Source of the DNA: Nakazawaea peltata
Taxonomy: Eukaryota > Ascomycota > Pichiomycetes > Alaninales > Pachysolenaceae
Direction of reading: 5' to 3'
DNA: 64,000 nucleotides
Assembly (NCBI GenBank): GCA_001599355.1
Contig: BCGQ01000001.1
Location: 2,855,135 to 2,919,134 of the forward strand
The stretch's first letter is position 1. Every line of letters begins with the position of its first letter. A program made the translations under genes and the position numbers. Below the pieces are notes generated by a model. The model did no database searches. It was not told where the DNA came from and was given only the letters and a program-made list of their open reading frames with translations. Positions 29,034-38,900 of the stretch are shown here, in pieces.

Positions 29034-29825
29034 ATGGGTAGCTTCATGGACGACGAAAAGTTGGAGGCGATTCTCTATGAGTTTTCCAATGTGGAGCTCT
29101 ATAGTGTCCCACTGCCGCAATTATTTCGGGTGGGGGATCATATGAGGGAGATACATGACTTTGATAAGTGGAGTTTGAAGAAAGAGAACAGGGTGTTCCG
29201 CGGGTTTCTAAGGGTGGTTGAGCAAGAGATATTTGAGAACGATAGAGATAGTGATGACGATGATGATGATAGTGATGATGAACTGCATGAACAAGATTCT
29301 GGAAAGGGGCTACGAAGGTCCGCGGAAGAGGAAGCACAAGACCGTTTCTCACTTTTAGTTCAATTTTTGGATCCTGTTACTCATGAGAAATGGGCTACTG
29401 TTAAGTATGTCAAATTACTGCCCGAAATCACTACAATTGATGATGATCTGTTCTACTCGATCCAACCTGTACCACATTCCGATGTATTTGCAACGTATAT
29501 CGAGACGGAGTCTGGGTTGAGGATTGGATTGGGATTGAAATTCCCAGACCGTCATGAGTCTAAGAATTTCCAGTTAGTTTTAAGGGATTATTTGAAAGAT
29601 TTGGGCAATTACATTACGATGATTGAGAATAATAGACGATTCCAACTGGAATACGCTCGTAATACTGACGCTTTGACCGATGTGATGCAACAAACCAACC
29701 TTAATGGCTCCCCCGAGAATAGAGTCGTTGTTAAAGAGGTACCTGCATCATCGGGTGACGATGACGATGATGATGATGATGATGATGATGACGATTTTGG
29801 CGATTTTGTCGGCCATTCAAGTTAA
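29034..29825 (+). CDS. NECAP-like clathrin adaptor accessory protein
   Basis: The product (263 residues from ATG 29034; the next ATG is 29046) has a NECAP PH-like domain. It shows YSVPLPQLFRVGDHMREIHDFDKW, FRGFLRVVEQE, SLLVQFLDPVTHEKWATVKYV and a DVFATYIETESGLRIGLGLKF block, closing with FQLVLRDYLKDLG. NECAPs bind AP-1/AP-2 adaptors and modulate clathrin coat assembly. An acidic insertion (residues about 75-90) splits the domain. The C-terminus has a long Asp run followed by DFGDFVGHSS, in which DFGDF fits the DFGx-aromatic/hydrophobic motif bound by gamma-adaptin and GGA ear domains. To my knowledge S. cerevisiae lacks a clear NECAP. Convergent with MRPL20 (51 bp gap). Confidence 0.75.
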   Translation: MGSFMDDEKLEAILYEFSNVELYSVPLPQLFRVGDHMREIHDFDKWSLKKENRVFRGFLRVVEQEIFENDRDSDDDDDDSDDELHEQDSGKGLRRSAEEEAQDRFSLLVQFLDPVTHEKWATVKYVKLLPEITTIDDDLFYSIQPVPHSDVFATYIETESGLRIGLGLKFPDRHESKNFQLVLRDYLKDLGNYITMIENNRRFQLEYARNTDALTDVMQQTNLNGSPENRVVVKEVPASSGDDDDDDDDDDDDDFGDFVGHSS

Positions 29826-29876
29826 TGTTTTTTTACTTTGTTTCATATTGATCATATATATATTATTTACAAGAAA

Positions 29877-30446
29877 TCAATATTCATCTCTTAACCACAT
29901 TTGTTGTCTTTTGGCCTTGGATTCCTTGGCTGAAATCTTTCCCTGTGTCCATCTCTTCTTCAGTTTAGCAAGTTTGGATTGGTATTTCAGTACTGTTTCA
30001 GGAGAAGCGTCTGTACTCAAGCTCAAGAATAAGTTAGATATTCCGAATTTTTCAATAAGATCCTTTCTCTTCATTCCTTGATTTCTTAATTGTTGCATTT
30101 CCGCTATTTGTTCCTTGGTCATATGGTATTTCTTCTCGGATTTGGTCTCCAATTCTGGCATGTACTCTAATGGAGTCTTGTTAGCTTCCACGTTGTACAA
30201 AGGATGGTTCTTTCTAGAATCAGATTCTGGCAAAAATGCATTAGGAGTCTTTGTTGGGGTTGGAGCAGCTGGTGCTGGGTTGAAATAGATACCTGCTCCT
30301 GGATATTTAGGCTTGAAATTAAACGCCGAATTTGTGTCGTTATATTTGTTTGGTGTCTTCAATAAAGTTTGAATATTGGACTTGGAAGACTGGAATCTTC
30401 TTCCAGATATGTTCACCAACTCTTTTTTAACAGTACTACTGAACAT
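29877..30446 (-). CDS. MRPL20: Mitochondrial large ribosomal subunit protein mL58 (Mrpl20)
   Basis: Component specific to fungal mitochondrial 54S subunits. In 189 residues (S. cerevisiae 195) the N-terminus is a targeting sequence (VKKELVNISGRRFQSSKSN). There follows a proline-rich stretch, then the family core YHMTKEQIAEMQQLRNQGMKRKDLIEKFGIS followed by NLFLSLSTDASPE and a basic helical end (KLAKLKKRWTQGKISAKESKAKRQQMW). The core arrangement is specific to this family. Confidence 0.88.
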   Translation of the reverse strand: MFSSTVKKELVNISGRRFQSSKSNIQTLLKTPNKYNDTNSAFNFKPKYPGAGIYFNPAPAAPTPTKTPNAFLPESDSRKNHPLYNVEANKTPLEYMPELETKSEKKYHMTKEQIAEMQQLRNQGMKRKDLIEKFGISNLFLSLSTDASPETVLKYQSKLAKLKKRWTQGKISAKESKAKRQQMWLRDEY

Positions 30447-31031
30447 CTTGACGGTTTATTCGACCTTGAATCCTTCAACTTCAACCCTTTAAAGGAGTGA
30501 TTTTCAACTCCTTGAAAATTTTTTTCTTCTTTGGGAAAGAGAGGTAGTGCACAAAAGATCAAATCGTTAGATACGAATTTTGAGCCGCACTCAAGTTCAA
30601 TTAACCCCCTTTTAAGGGATAAGGATTTAAAATCAATCGTGTATTAAAAATAAATAAGCGTCTATATGGGAGGAAAATGCAGCGTAAGGAAATGTAATGA
30701 CAGGTAAATGCTGGATCATGGAAATGACATAGCGGCGATATATCGAGATATCGTGTAATAATTTAACAAAACAGACAACAAACAAATTCTCTAATTAATA
30801 GCAATGCAGAACAGCAGTAAACATCCTCTAGATCCTCAATTAAACAAAACAAACAAGATGAAGGCATTAGCAATCCCTATAATAATAACAAAAAAACAAC
30901 GCAGCAAGACAGAAAAACGTATCCAGAAAAACATGAGAGCAGGTGTGAAAAAGGTTTGGGGTACGAGGCACGCACCCTAAATGGTATGCACTTCAAATAG
31001 CATAGACGTGGTAGGAGGAAGTCGGTATTAT
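30447..31031. other. Intergenic, MRPL20 promoter and 3' region of the next gene
   Basis: 585 bp, AT-rich, no gene or RNA recognised. A small inverted pair (AAAGGAGT ... ACTCCTT) is near 30489-30514. Confidence 0.5.
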
Positions 31032-31655
31032 TCAGTACCTGACTCTCTGGGTGTTATTGTTGTAGTTCGAGTTCGAATTAGGTGAAGTGTAGTTTCTCGA
31101 ATAGTTATTGCCTCTACCTCTATTGTAGTAAGATGAAGAATTGATCAGAGAGTTCAATCTTTGGGCAGTGGTCATACCAGTAGCGGCAGCGTAGCTCGAG
31201 TTCTGAACTGGGGTGGACAACTGAGATGAATTGTTCGAGTTTGGTCCGTACATGTTCGACGAATTGTTCAAAGATGTATGGTAATGAGAACTATCAGGTG
31301 TACTTAAAGGGGAGGTGAAATTGTGTTCAGTGTCCTGTCTTGGAGAGACGAAGATACCAACTTTTTGCATCGAGGCACCATTATCGTACAGATGAGGATA
31401 AAACTCATCATCCTCTTCCAGTTCAAATGATTTATACAGGTCGAGTTCCTCTCTAGCAACCTTCACCTCCTGGATCTTCCTCAAGGAATCATTGTCCAAG
31501 TAGTTATGTTTACCTTTGTTGTAGAGCAGTTGCTGTTGTTGCTGTGGGGTCAGATATGAAGCTCTATTTTTCTCCCCATATCTCATGCCGTATCTCTGCT
31601 GGACTTGGCTGGAGTATCTCGAAGCCTGTTCCACCATGGTCTCACTCTGATTCAT
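31032..31655 (-). CDS. Uncharacterised Asn/Ser/Tyr-rich protein
   Basis: The first ATG in the frame is 31655 (MNQSETMVEQASRYSSQVQQ), giving 207 residues; upstream codons open only with GTG. The N-terminal half has a Gln run, a helical charged segment (LRKIQEVKVAREELDLYKSFELEEDDEFYPHL) and a short VGIFVSPRQDTEH stretch. The rest is low complexity, with Asn/Ser repeats, an STPDSS and an STPVQN phosphosite-like motif, and a C-terminal NYSRNYTSPNSNSNYNNN tail with RGRG. Composition resembles RNA-binding-associated or condensate proteins, but no domain is recognised and function is unknown. Confidence 0.65.
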   Translation of the reverse strand: MNQSETMVEQASRYSSQVQQRYGMRYGEKNRASYLTPQQQQQLLYNKGKHNYLDNDSLRKIQEVKVAREELDLYKSFELEEDDEFYPHLYDNGASMQKVGIFVSPRQDTEHNFTSPLSTPDSSHYHTSLNNSSNMYGPNSNNSSQLSTPVQNSSYAAATGMTTAQRLNSLINSSSYYNRGRGNNYSRNYTSPNSNSNYNNNTQRVRY

Positions 31656-31790
31656 CTTCTCCGATTCCTTCGGTCTCAAACATTCTGGAAAATTTTTAAG
31701 GGGGAGCTCGCTTCTAAAATTTTTCACTTTTTCGCTACCTAAGACTGGACAGGTTGGGCGGGGAGAATTTGAAGCAGCTTAAAGAAGGGG

Positions 31791-33377
31791 ATGACAAAGG
31801 AGGTAGTGCATGGAAGGTGGATGATGTTGAGACATTCGGTGCGATTTTACTCTGGATTTTCGTTGAGGAAGCCAGCTGCGCTGGTAAATAGTGCAAAATC
31901 CAGCGTCAGGACAAGATTCGCTCCATCTCCTACCGGGTTTCTTCATTTGGGTTCTTTAAGGACCGCTTTGTACAATTATCTCTATGCTCGAGCCACGGGT
32001 GGGAAGTTTTTGTTGAGATTGGAAGATACTGACCAGAAGAGATTGGTGCCTGGACTGGAACAGAACCTTTATGATACTTTGAAATGGTTAGGAATCACGT
32101 ATGATGAGGGTCCATTAGTTGGTGGACCTTCCGATCCTTATCGTCAGAGTGAAAGGACATTGATCTATAAGAAATATGTTGATCAACTTTTAGAAGAAGG
32201 TCATCTGTATCGTTGTTTCTGTTCTAAAGAGAGATTACAGACCTTGAGGGATACTGCAAAACTACTCAAACCGCCTACTACTGTGTCATATGATCGTCAT
32301 TGTTTAACTCATTTTTCCAAAACTGAATCGGACTCTAAGCTGACTAATGGGGAAGAATATACCGTAAGATTCAAGAGTCCAGATATTTATCCTGCTTTTA
32401 AAGATGTGTTACATGGAACAGTTAACTTACAACCTCAGATCAACCCTAACGATAGAAGATACGACGACTTGGTATTATTGAAATCGGATTTATTACCTAC
32501 ATATCATTTGGCGAATGTTATTGATGATCATTTGATGGAAATTACACATGTCATTAGGGGAGAAGAGTGGTTACCATCGACTCCTAAACATATTGCATTG
32601 TATAAAGCATTCAATTGGAAGAGCCCCGAGTTTGTTCATATTCCACTTTTGACCTCGATGGACGATAAAAAATTGTCGAAAAGAAGTGGTGATATTGATA
32701 TTATGTCGTTGAAATCCAAGGGGTATTTGAAAGAGGCATTAATTAACTTTGCTGTCTTGTTTGGATGGGCTCCAAAGAGGGAACTGAATGTTTCTGTAAA
32801 GGAGGTGTTCGGGATGCTGGAGTTAGAGAAGATTTTCAATTTAGAGCAATTGACTAGAGGTAATGCTAAAGTGGATTTTAAGAAATTGGATTTCTTGAAT
32901 AAACATTACCTTGGAGAGAAGTTGAAAAATGATGTAAAATTTTTTGAGGAGTCAGTAGAAGAGATTCAACAGTGGATACCAGATGCTTCTAAAGAGTACA
33001 TCTCGAAGATATTAAAGGAGATTTCACCATCTATAACCAAGTTGAATGACATTACGACCGAGAATTTTATTTATCTCTTTGAAGATCCAGATTTAAACAG
33101 CATTTCTTCCCAAAAATTTTTAGCCAATTTCGATCCAGAAGAAGTGAAATTGATTTTGCAGAAGTTCACTGTGTTATTCAAGGACAAAGATATCGATTCA
33201 TGCGTCCAGGAGTTATCCAAAGAGCATAAAAAGAAAACCATTTTCCAGAGTTTGCGATTCGCTATCAGCGGATCGATCCCAGGGTTGAAGCTCCCCCAAT
33301 TAGTGGAGTTACTTGGCGCAGAGAAAATCAGACAAAGAGCTCAAGCCGCACTCGCGCACCTACAAAGCGCTAGATAA
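31791..33377 (+). CDS. MSE1: Mitochondrial glutamyl-tRNA synthetase
   Basis: Charges mitochondrial tRNA-Glu (and in yeasts tRNA-Gln before amidation). In 528 residues from ATG 31791; ATGs at 31821/31824 (MMLRHSVRFYSGFSLRK) give a better mitochondrial presequence and may be the real start. Class I signatures: RFAPSPTGFLHLGSLRTAL (HIGH-type), RLEDTDQKR, IRGEEWLPSTPKHIALY, and KKLSKRSGDI (KMSKS-type). The C-terminal helical anticodon-binding region is present. Size is near the 536 of S. cerevisiae Mse1. Convergent with OPI10 (48 bp gap). Confidence 0.95.
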   Translation: MTKEVVHGRWMMLRHSVRFYSGFSLRKPAALVNSAKSSVRTRFAPSPTGFLHLGSLRTALYNYLYARATGGKFLLRLEDTDQKRLVPGLEQNLYDTLKWLGITYDEGPLVGGPSDPYRQSERTLIYKKYVDQLLEEGHLYRCFCSKERLQTLRDTAKLLKPPTTVSYDRHCLTHFSKTESDSKLTNGEEYTVRFKSPDIYPAFKDVLHGTVNLQPQINPNDRRYDDLVLLKSDLLPTYHLANVIDDHLMEITHVIRGEEWLPSTPKHIALYKAFNWKSPEFVHIPLLTSMDDKKLSKRSGDIDIMSLKSKGYLKEALINFAVLFGWAPKRELNVSVKEVFGMLELEKIFNLEQLTRGNAKVDFKKLDFLNKHYLGEKLKNDVKFFEESVEEIQQWIPDASKEYISKILKEISPSITKLNDITTENFIYLFEDPDLNSISSQKFLANFDPEEVKLILQKFTVLFKDKDIDSCVQELSKEHKKKTIFQSLRFAISGSIPGLKLPQLVELLGAEKIRQRAQAALAHLQSAR

Positions 33378-33425
33378 GCGAAAAAATCATAACTGTTTAT
33401 AGAATTCATGTACATATTAGCCCAA

Positions 33426-34109
33426 TTAAACACTATCTTGATCGAGCAACTTGGGGTTGTTCTCTAATTTCTGAATGTATCGTTTCCACCACTCGTTGAA
33501 TTTGGCAATCGGCACTTTCTTTTGTGGGTCTTCGTAGCTTGATAAATAATTATAGCAATTCTCTATGATTTTGTTGGATATTCTCAACTTCTCTTTGAGG
33601 GGCATCTCACTGCTGGATGAGGAGGCATGAGCCGTGCTTGTTAGAAGGAGTGGGGTGGTTCCACGAGACAGTGCCAGCAGTTGTTGCTGTTTCAAATTCA
33701 GTAGAAGCATTTCCAGTTGTTCATTTGGTTCAATGGAAATTCCGATAATAACTTCATGTAATTCAGGGGGTGCTCCACCAATGTCAATGTCATCGACCAT
33801 CATTTCGGTGCTATTATTGAAGGCAGCTCCTCCATTTTTAGAGCCATTTCTGATCTTAAAAATAGCCGATTGTTTATTCATATTGATACCACCTAAAAGC
33901 TGAAACTCCAGGCTTGCTGGCTGCCCGGGGACATTGATCTGGAAGTATATTAGGGCGGTAAAGTTGGGGTCAAACTCCACATTAGGTAGCATGAACAACG
34001 TGACATGTGAGATATTATTGGGCAATTGTGGGAAATTGATCACATATTTCAAATTATCTACCTGTTGGGCCATAACAACAGGTTGTCCAGAACAACATGC
34101 ACCAAACAT
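33426..34109 (-). CDS. OPI10: Hikeshi family protein Opi10
   Basis: Orthologue of human Hikeshi, the carrier that imports Hsp70 into the nucleus during heat stress; in S. cerevisiae, loss causes inositol overproduction. In 227 residues the N-terminus MFGACCSGQPVV and the N-domain pattern FPQLPNNISHVTLFMLPNVEFDPNFTALIYFQI fit the family. So do the strand LEFQLLGGINMNKQSAIFKIR and the C-terminal helices ending FNEWWKRYIQKLENNPKLL. The promoter has a perfect three-unit heat-shock element (34201-34214) and a TATAAA on the coding strand (34172-34177), fitting the proposed stress role. Confidence 0.93.
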   Translation of the reverse strand: MFGACCSGQPVVMAQQVDNLKYVINFPQLPNNISHVTLFMLPNVEFDPNFTALIYFQINVPGQPASLEFQLLGGINMNKQSAIFKIRNGSKNGGAAFNNSTEMMVDDIDIGGAPPELHEVIIGISIEPNEQLEMLLLNLKQQQLLALSRGTTPLLLTSTAHASSSSSEMPLKEKLRISNKIIENCYNYLSSYEDPQKKVPIAKFNEWWKRYIQKLENNPKLLDQDSV

Positions 34110-34636
34110 CTTTGAAAATTATCTGGTCTTGTCAACTACTCTCTTCCTTAGTTAGAGCACATCCCATCGCCTTTATATCGCCGTGCATCTCCCGCTCAAA
34201 GAAGCTTCTGGAAGTTTGGTCCGATTTACACGACTTTTGAAATATACAGTGAGAAAATTTTTCCTTTCCTATATAAAAGGGGGATCTGCCCCTTTACAGA
34301 ATGTGTATACTTAACTATAGCGCTGACAGCGCTAATGAGTGGAACGCAAAGGGTCTTTAAGGGGACACTTAAAGTTTTGAGTGGTCTTTTGGAGACGTTT
34401 TACGTTTGGGTGGAAAAGAAAATGGTTGAATGCTGGGATATGGTACGGGGGTATCTGTTGTGCTGAAGTAGATCTCTACAACGGTGCTTGGACAGGTATC
34501 CTTCATATCCTTAATTATTTAATCATTGATACATCTATCCTATAATAAATACGTTGAACATATTTTCCATCTTTCGTTGCGTATATTCATGCAAAAAGAT
34601 GAATATGGGAAAGATACTTCGTGACATTTTTAGTAA
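34110..34636. other. OPI10 promoter and ATS1 3' region
   Basis: No gene. Contains the OPI10 TATA element and heat-shock element near its left end and a TATATAAAAG stretch at about 34271-34280; nothing else recognised. Confidence 0.55.
34201..34214 (-). promoter_or_regulatory. Heat-shock element of OPI10
   Basis: GAAGCTTCTGGAAG contains three alternating units GAA-nn-TTC-nn-GAA with exact spacing, the binding site of an Hsf1 trimer. It lies about 92-105 bp upstream of the OPI10 ATG, just beyond the TATAAA (34172-34177). Confidence 0.7.
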
Positions 34637-35782
34637 TTAGTTTTGTGTGATGACCCAGGTCGTGGCACATCCACCGTAGATATTTCTAATTTGGGAATTT
34701 GATAAGATTGGGTTGAGATATGCAAATACCACTTGTTCTTTGGGTGTCTCACCTGTTTTATGTTTCCCACAGTTCCCATGTTCTCCCCATCCCCATGTAA
34801 AGAGTGTAGAGTTGGACACTACGATTCCATGTTCGCTTCCTACTGTGAACTTGTCAATGGTGAGGTTTTGATCAGATGGGAAAAGTTGTCCATGCGAGTT
34901 GTTTCCAATGGATATAATCTGTAGACTTGAAGATCCCGGCTTTTGTACGAGAAAATGCACCGATGACCACATTGCCTTGATATCTACTAGTTTGTATTGA
35001 GAGATCTCTTTTAAGCTCTGGCAAATGCCAAAGTTATCCTTGCCATGGTATGATAAGCTTCCATCTGAGAGTAAAAAAAGACTGAAATCTCTGCCTAAGA
35101 CGAAGTCGTGCACATTGCTAATGTCTAGCTTGATAGGGCTCCATATTATCTTGTTGCTCTTCGTAGAATCATGTATAGTTAACTGCTGTTTCTTATTATT
35201 ACCCCAGCCGTATAAATCTCCATTGGAAAGTAGTACCACTGTATGATGGAGAGAAGATTGTATCTTGAGTATTTGGTAGTCGAATATAGCTAACTTTGTA
35301 AGGTGGGGGGACCTGGAGTGGGTCTTGCCAAGTCCCAATTCTCCATTTAGTCCTTCTCCGCACGACCAAAGCTCATTCGAGCTATTGCAAAATATAGAAA
35401 AGGCCCATCCGCAGGAGACGTGAGTCCAATTGGAGGTGGAACCTATTTGGTGGAATTTTATTAAATGGGGTGACAGAGACACCATCTGCGAGTCTTGGGA
35501 TCTCAGTGAGTCTAGGGATCCCAGTGAGTCTAGGGATCCCAGTGACTCCACTTCAATCCCACATTGCCCCTCACTATTATCTCCACACGCCATCACCGTT
35601 CCTTGTCTCTCCAAAATTAAAGTGTGATTCCCGCCGCATGCAATAGTAATCGGCTCCTCTTCCAATTCTAAACACTCCTGCCATTCATCATGATCATCAT
35701 CTCCTTCTAAACCTAACTGGTAATTCCCATTGCTCCCCAAACAAAGCACCTTGTACACCATCTCTCTTCCTTGTACCTCCAT
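34637..35782 (-). CDS. ATS1: RCC1-repeat protein Ats1 (Kti13)
   Basis: Ats1/Kti13 binds Kti11 (Dph3) and supports Elongator-dependent wobble uridine modification and diphthamide synthesis. In 381 residues RCC1 blades are visible: VLCLGSNGNYQLGL, IACGGNHTLILE, GTVMACGDNSEGQCG, ELWSCGEGLNGELGLGK, GDLYGWGNNKKQQL, IISIGNNSHGQLF, STLFTWGWGEHGNCGKH and GGCATTWVI. A second ATG 21 bases in (MVYKVLCLGSNG) may be the true start. One loop (residues about 85-97) contains a small repeat (SLGSLDSLGSLDSL) encoded by near-perfect 18-bp DNA repeats. Longer than S. cerevisiae Ats1 (333), partly because of this insert. Confidence 0.88.
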   Translation of the reverse strand: MEVQGREMVYKVLCLGSNGNYQLGLEGDDDHDEWQECLELEEEPITIACGGNHTLILERQGTVMACGDNSEGQCGIEVESLGSLDSLGSLDSLRSQDSQMVSLSPHLIKFHQIGSTSNWTHVSCGWAFSIFCNSSNELWSCGEGLNGELGLGKTHSRSPHLTKLAIFDYQILKIQSSLHHTVVLLSNGDLYGWGNNKKQQLTIHDSTKSNKIIWSPIKLDISNVHDFVLGRDFSLFLLSDGSLSYHGKDNFGICQSLKEISQYKLVDIKAMWSSVHFLVQKPGSSSLQIISIGNNSHGQLFPSDQNLTIDKFTVGSEHGIVVSNSTLFTWGWGEHGNCGKHKTGETPKEQVVFAYLNPILSNSQIRNIYGGCATTWVITQN

Positions 35783-35975
35783 CTCATCAAAAATCTGAAC
35801 GGAGCATAAAACAAATTCCTAAACTTAGCAGTAAATTACCCCTAACTAACTCGAGGTCTTCGAATCGTGCTGAGATCAAATTTTTCGTGCTTCGCGACCG
35901 TTATAACGCGCCAAATAAGGTTAGTTAAGCTTCAAATTAGGGTTTGAGTATTAATACTTTGAGTAGGTGAAAAAT

Positions 35976-38900
35976 ATGGATAAGACACCTAAAAAAGAGG
36001 GCTCATTTATTCAGGTGCCGGGGTCGTCTCCGAGTGCTGGGGCTGGCTCACCACAGCTGCCTGTGCCACCAAGCAGGTTATCTTCGTTGAAGGACCGTTT
36101 TGCGTACCAACCGGGGGCCGCGTCGCTGACTTCAAATGCCATGCTGATGAACCAAATGAAACAGAACGTGTTGATCTTGAAGAAGAGGTATCCTTATATT
36201 GATGCTGAGAAGATCATTGAGGTTTTCAAGCTGAGTAATAGGAACTTGAGGGAGACTTCATCCAAGTTGAGTCTTTTACCGAAGCCAGAGGCTAGTGCAA
36301 GTGGGGCTGTCAAAGCTGGAACTACCAGCGTTGATACCAAACCTAAGGAACCTTACAGACCATTTATCAAGTTTTCTCAGAACTCACCTTCAAAGGACAC
36401 CAAAGTGATGTTGAACAAGCCGATGACCACGATTGCATCCAGATATTTGAACAAAGACAAGCTTCAAAGTAAGCTCAACTTCAATACCATGAACCAGAAA
36501 CCAAAGAAGAGAAAGTTGATGAGGGGAAGTGAGATGGAACTGACAGATTCGTTCATCTATGATGGAGAAGATCTCGATCAGATGGAGAAGGCTGCTAAGA
36601 GTAAACTGAAGCTGCCGAAAAAGAGTAAGAAATCGGCTCTTAGTGATTCGGAGGAGGAGCAATTGGAGGAGGATCTATTATTAGAGGAAGATGACTTCGA
36701 TGACTCTGATGATGAGGATGTAGTGATGGTTTCTAAACAGACACTGTTCGATGACCGTGTTTTAAGCTTTTTAAATACGGCTGACAGACGTGATGTGATA
36801 GACGTAGCTGGGATCACTCCTGCTGTCGCTGATATCTTTATTAAACAAAGACCATTTGCTTCTTTGTACGATATTCAGTCGAATGATTTCACCGAGACTC
36901 TGACTACTCTGTCTAAACACTCTAGAAAGAAGTTGACTGGTGAAAGAATCGTAGATAAGACATCGGTCACCTTGAAAGGTTATGATGCTGTAGACTCTTT
37001 GATCAAGAAATGTTCCGAGTATGGAGATTTGATCTCTTCCGAGATCAAGAACTGGGGTGTAGGTATAGATGGTACTATTGGAGAGTTAGAATTAGTAGAG
37101 ATCGACGTAGAATCCGATGAAGGGGCTGCTATTGAGGAAGTTCATGAGTCTCATCATAGTAAAGCCATACATTTAGATGATGAATCTGAAGACGATAAAC
37201 TGATGGGATCCAGTGAGGATGACGAATCAGATGAAGACTATAGTGATACCGAATCTAGACCTAAGAAGGCCAAGAAGACTAAGAAACAACGTAATGGACT
37301 GCATAAGAGATATTTCAAAGAAAAACCAGCTCTTTTATCTCCAGATCTCGATTTGAAAAATTACCAACAGGTGGGAATCAATTGGTTGAACTTGTTATAC
37401 CAAAATAACTTATCTTGTATTTTAGCAGATGAGATGGGATTGGGTAAGACATGTCAGGTGATCGCTTTTCTTGCTCATTTGAAGGAATTGAAGTACAAAG
37501 GTCCTCATCTTGTAGTGGTTCCATCTTCCACATTGGAAAATTGGCTTAGAGAGTTTGAGAAATTCTGTCCGGATTTGGTTGTAGTTCCATATTACGGATC
37601 TCAGCAGGAGAGACTGGAGCAAAGATACGAGTTGGAAGATACTTCCAAGTACGATGTCTTGGTCACTACTTATAATCTTGCTACTGGTAACAAATATGAC
37701 CAAAATTTCTTAAGATCATGCCATTTTAATGTTGTGGTGTATGATGAGGGACATATGCTTAAGAATTCGGCCAGTGAGAGATACACCAAGTTAATGAAGT
37801 TGAAAGCCGACTTCAGAGTCTTACTTACTGGTACTCCATTACAGAACAATTTGAGAGAGTTGATTTCGTTACTTGCTTTTATTTTACCGGACTTGTTTGT
37901 GGAGAAGAAAGAGGATTTGCTTACGTTATTTGATCAAAAGGTGACTACTAAATCGAATTCTGCCGAGAACAACTCTGAACAAGATGAAAAGTATAATCCA
38001 TTGTTATCTGAACAATCGATCTCCAAGGCTAAGACTATGATGACACCATTTGTATTGAGAAGAAAGAAGGAGCAAGTGTTGAAGCATTTGCCGGAGAAGC
38101 TACACTTTGTTGAGAAGTGTGAATTGACCGAGGAGCAGAGTAAAATTTATAATAATTATGTAGAGACGGCTCGTCAATTCAAAGAGCTGAGATTGAGACT
38201 GAAAATTTCGGCTAAAGCGGATAAAGCGGATAAAGCGGATAAAGACCCAGTAGTAGATTTGACCCTCGATACTACCGGTACTCCAGATGAAAACCTCAAA
38301 TCAACTAACGTTATAATGCAGTTACGTAAGGCCTCTTTGCATCCGTTGTTGTTCCGGACCTTGTACACCGACGAAAAGTTGAGGAAGATGTCCAAAGTCA
38401 TTATGGGTGAGCCTGAATACGTCGAAGCTAACAGAGAATATATCTTTGAGGATATGCAAGTGATGTCGGACTTTGAGCTTGATAGGTTATGCCAGAAATT
38501 CCCTCATACGATGTCGCAATTCATGTTAGATGATGACGATTTCTTGAAGAGTGGTAAGATCCAAAAAATGAAGGAATTATTGACCCTGATCATCGGCAGA
38601 CAAGAGAGGGTATTGATTTTCTCGTTATTCACCCAGGTTTTGGATATCTTGGAGAGATGTTTGTCGGTTTTGGATATCAAGTTCATCCGTTTGGATGGTC
38701 AGACTACCGTCAATGAGAGACAGCAAATCATTGACACTTTTTACCAAGACGAGACGATTCCTGTGTTCTTACTTTCTACTAAAGCTGGTGGATTCGGTAT
38801 CAATTTGGTATGTGCTAATAATGTGATCATCTTTGACTCGTCTTTCAACCCTCATGATGATAGACAAGCTGAAGACAGATGTCATAGAGTTGGTCAGACT

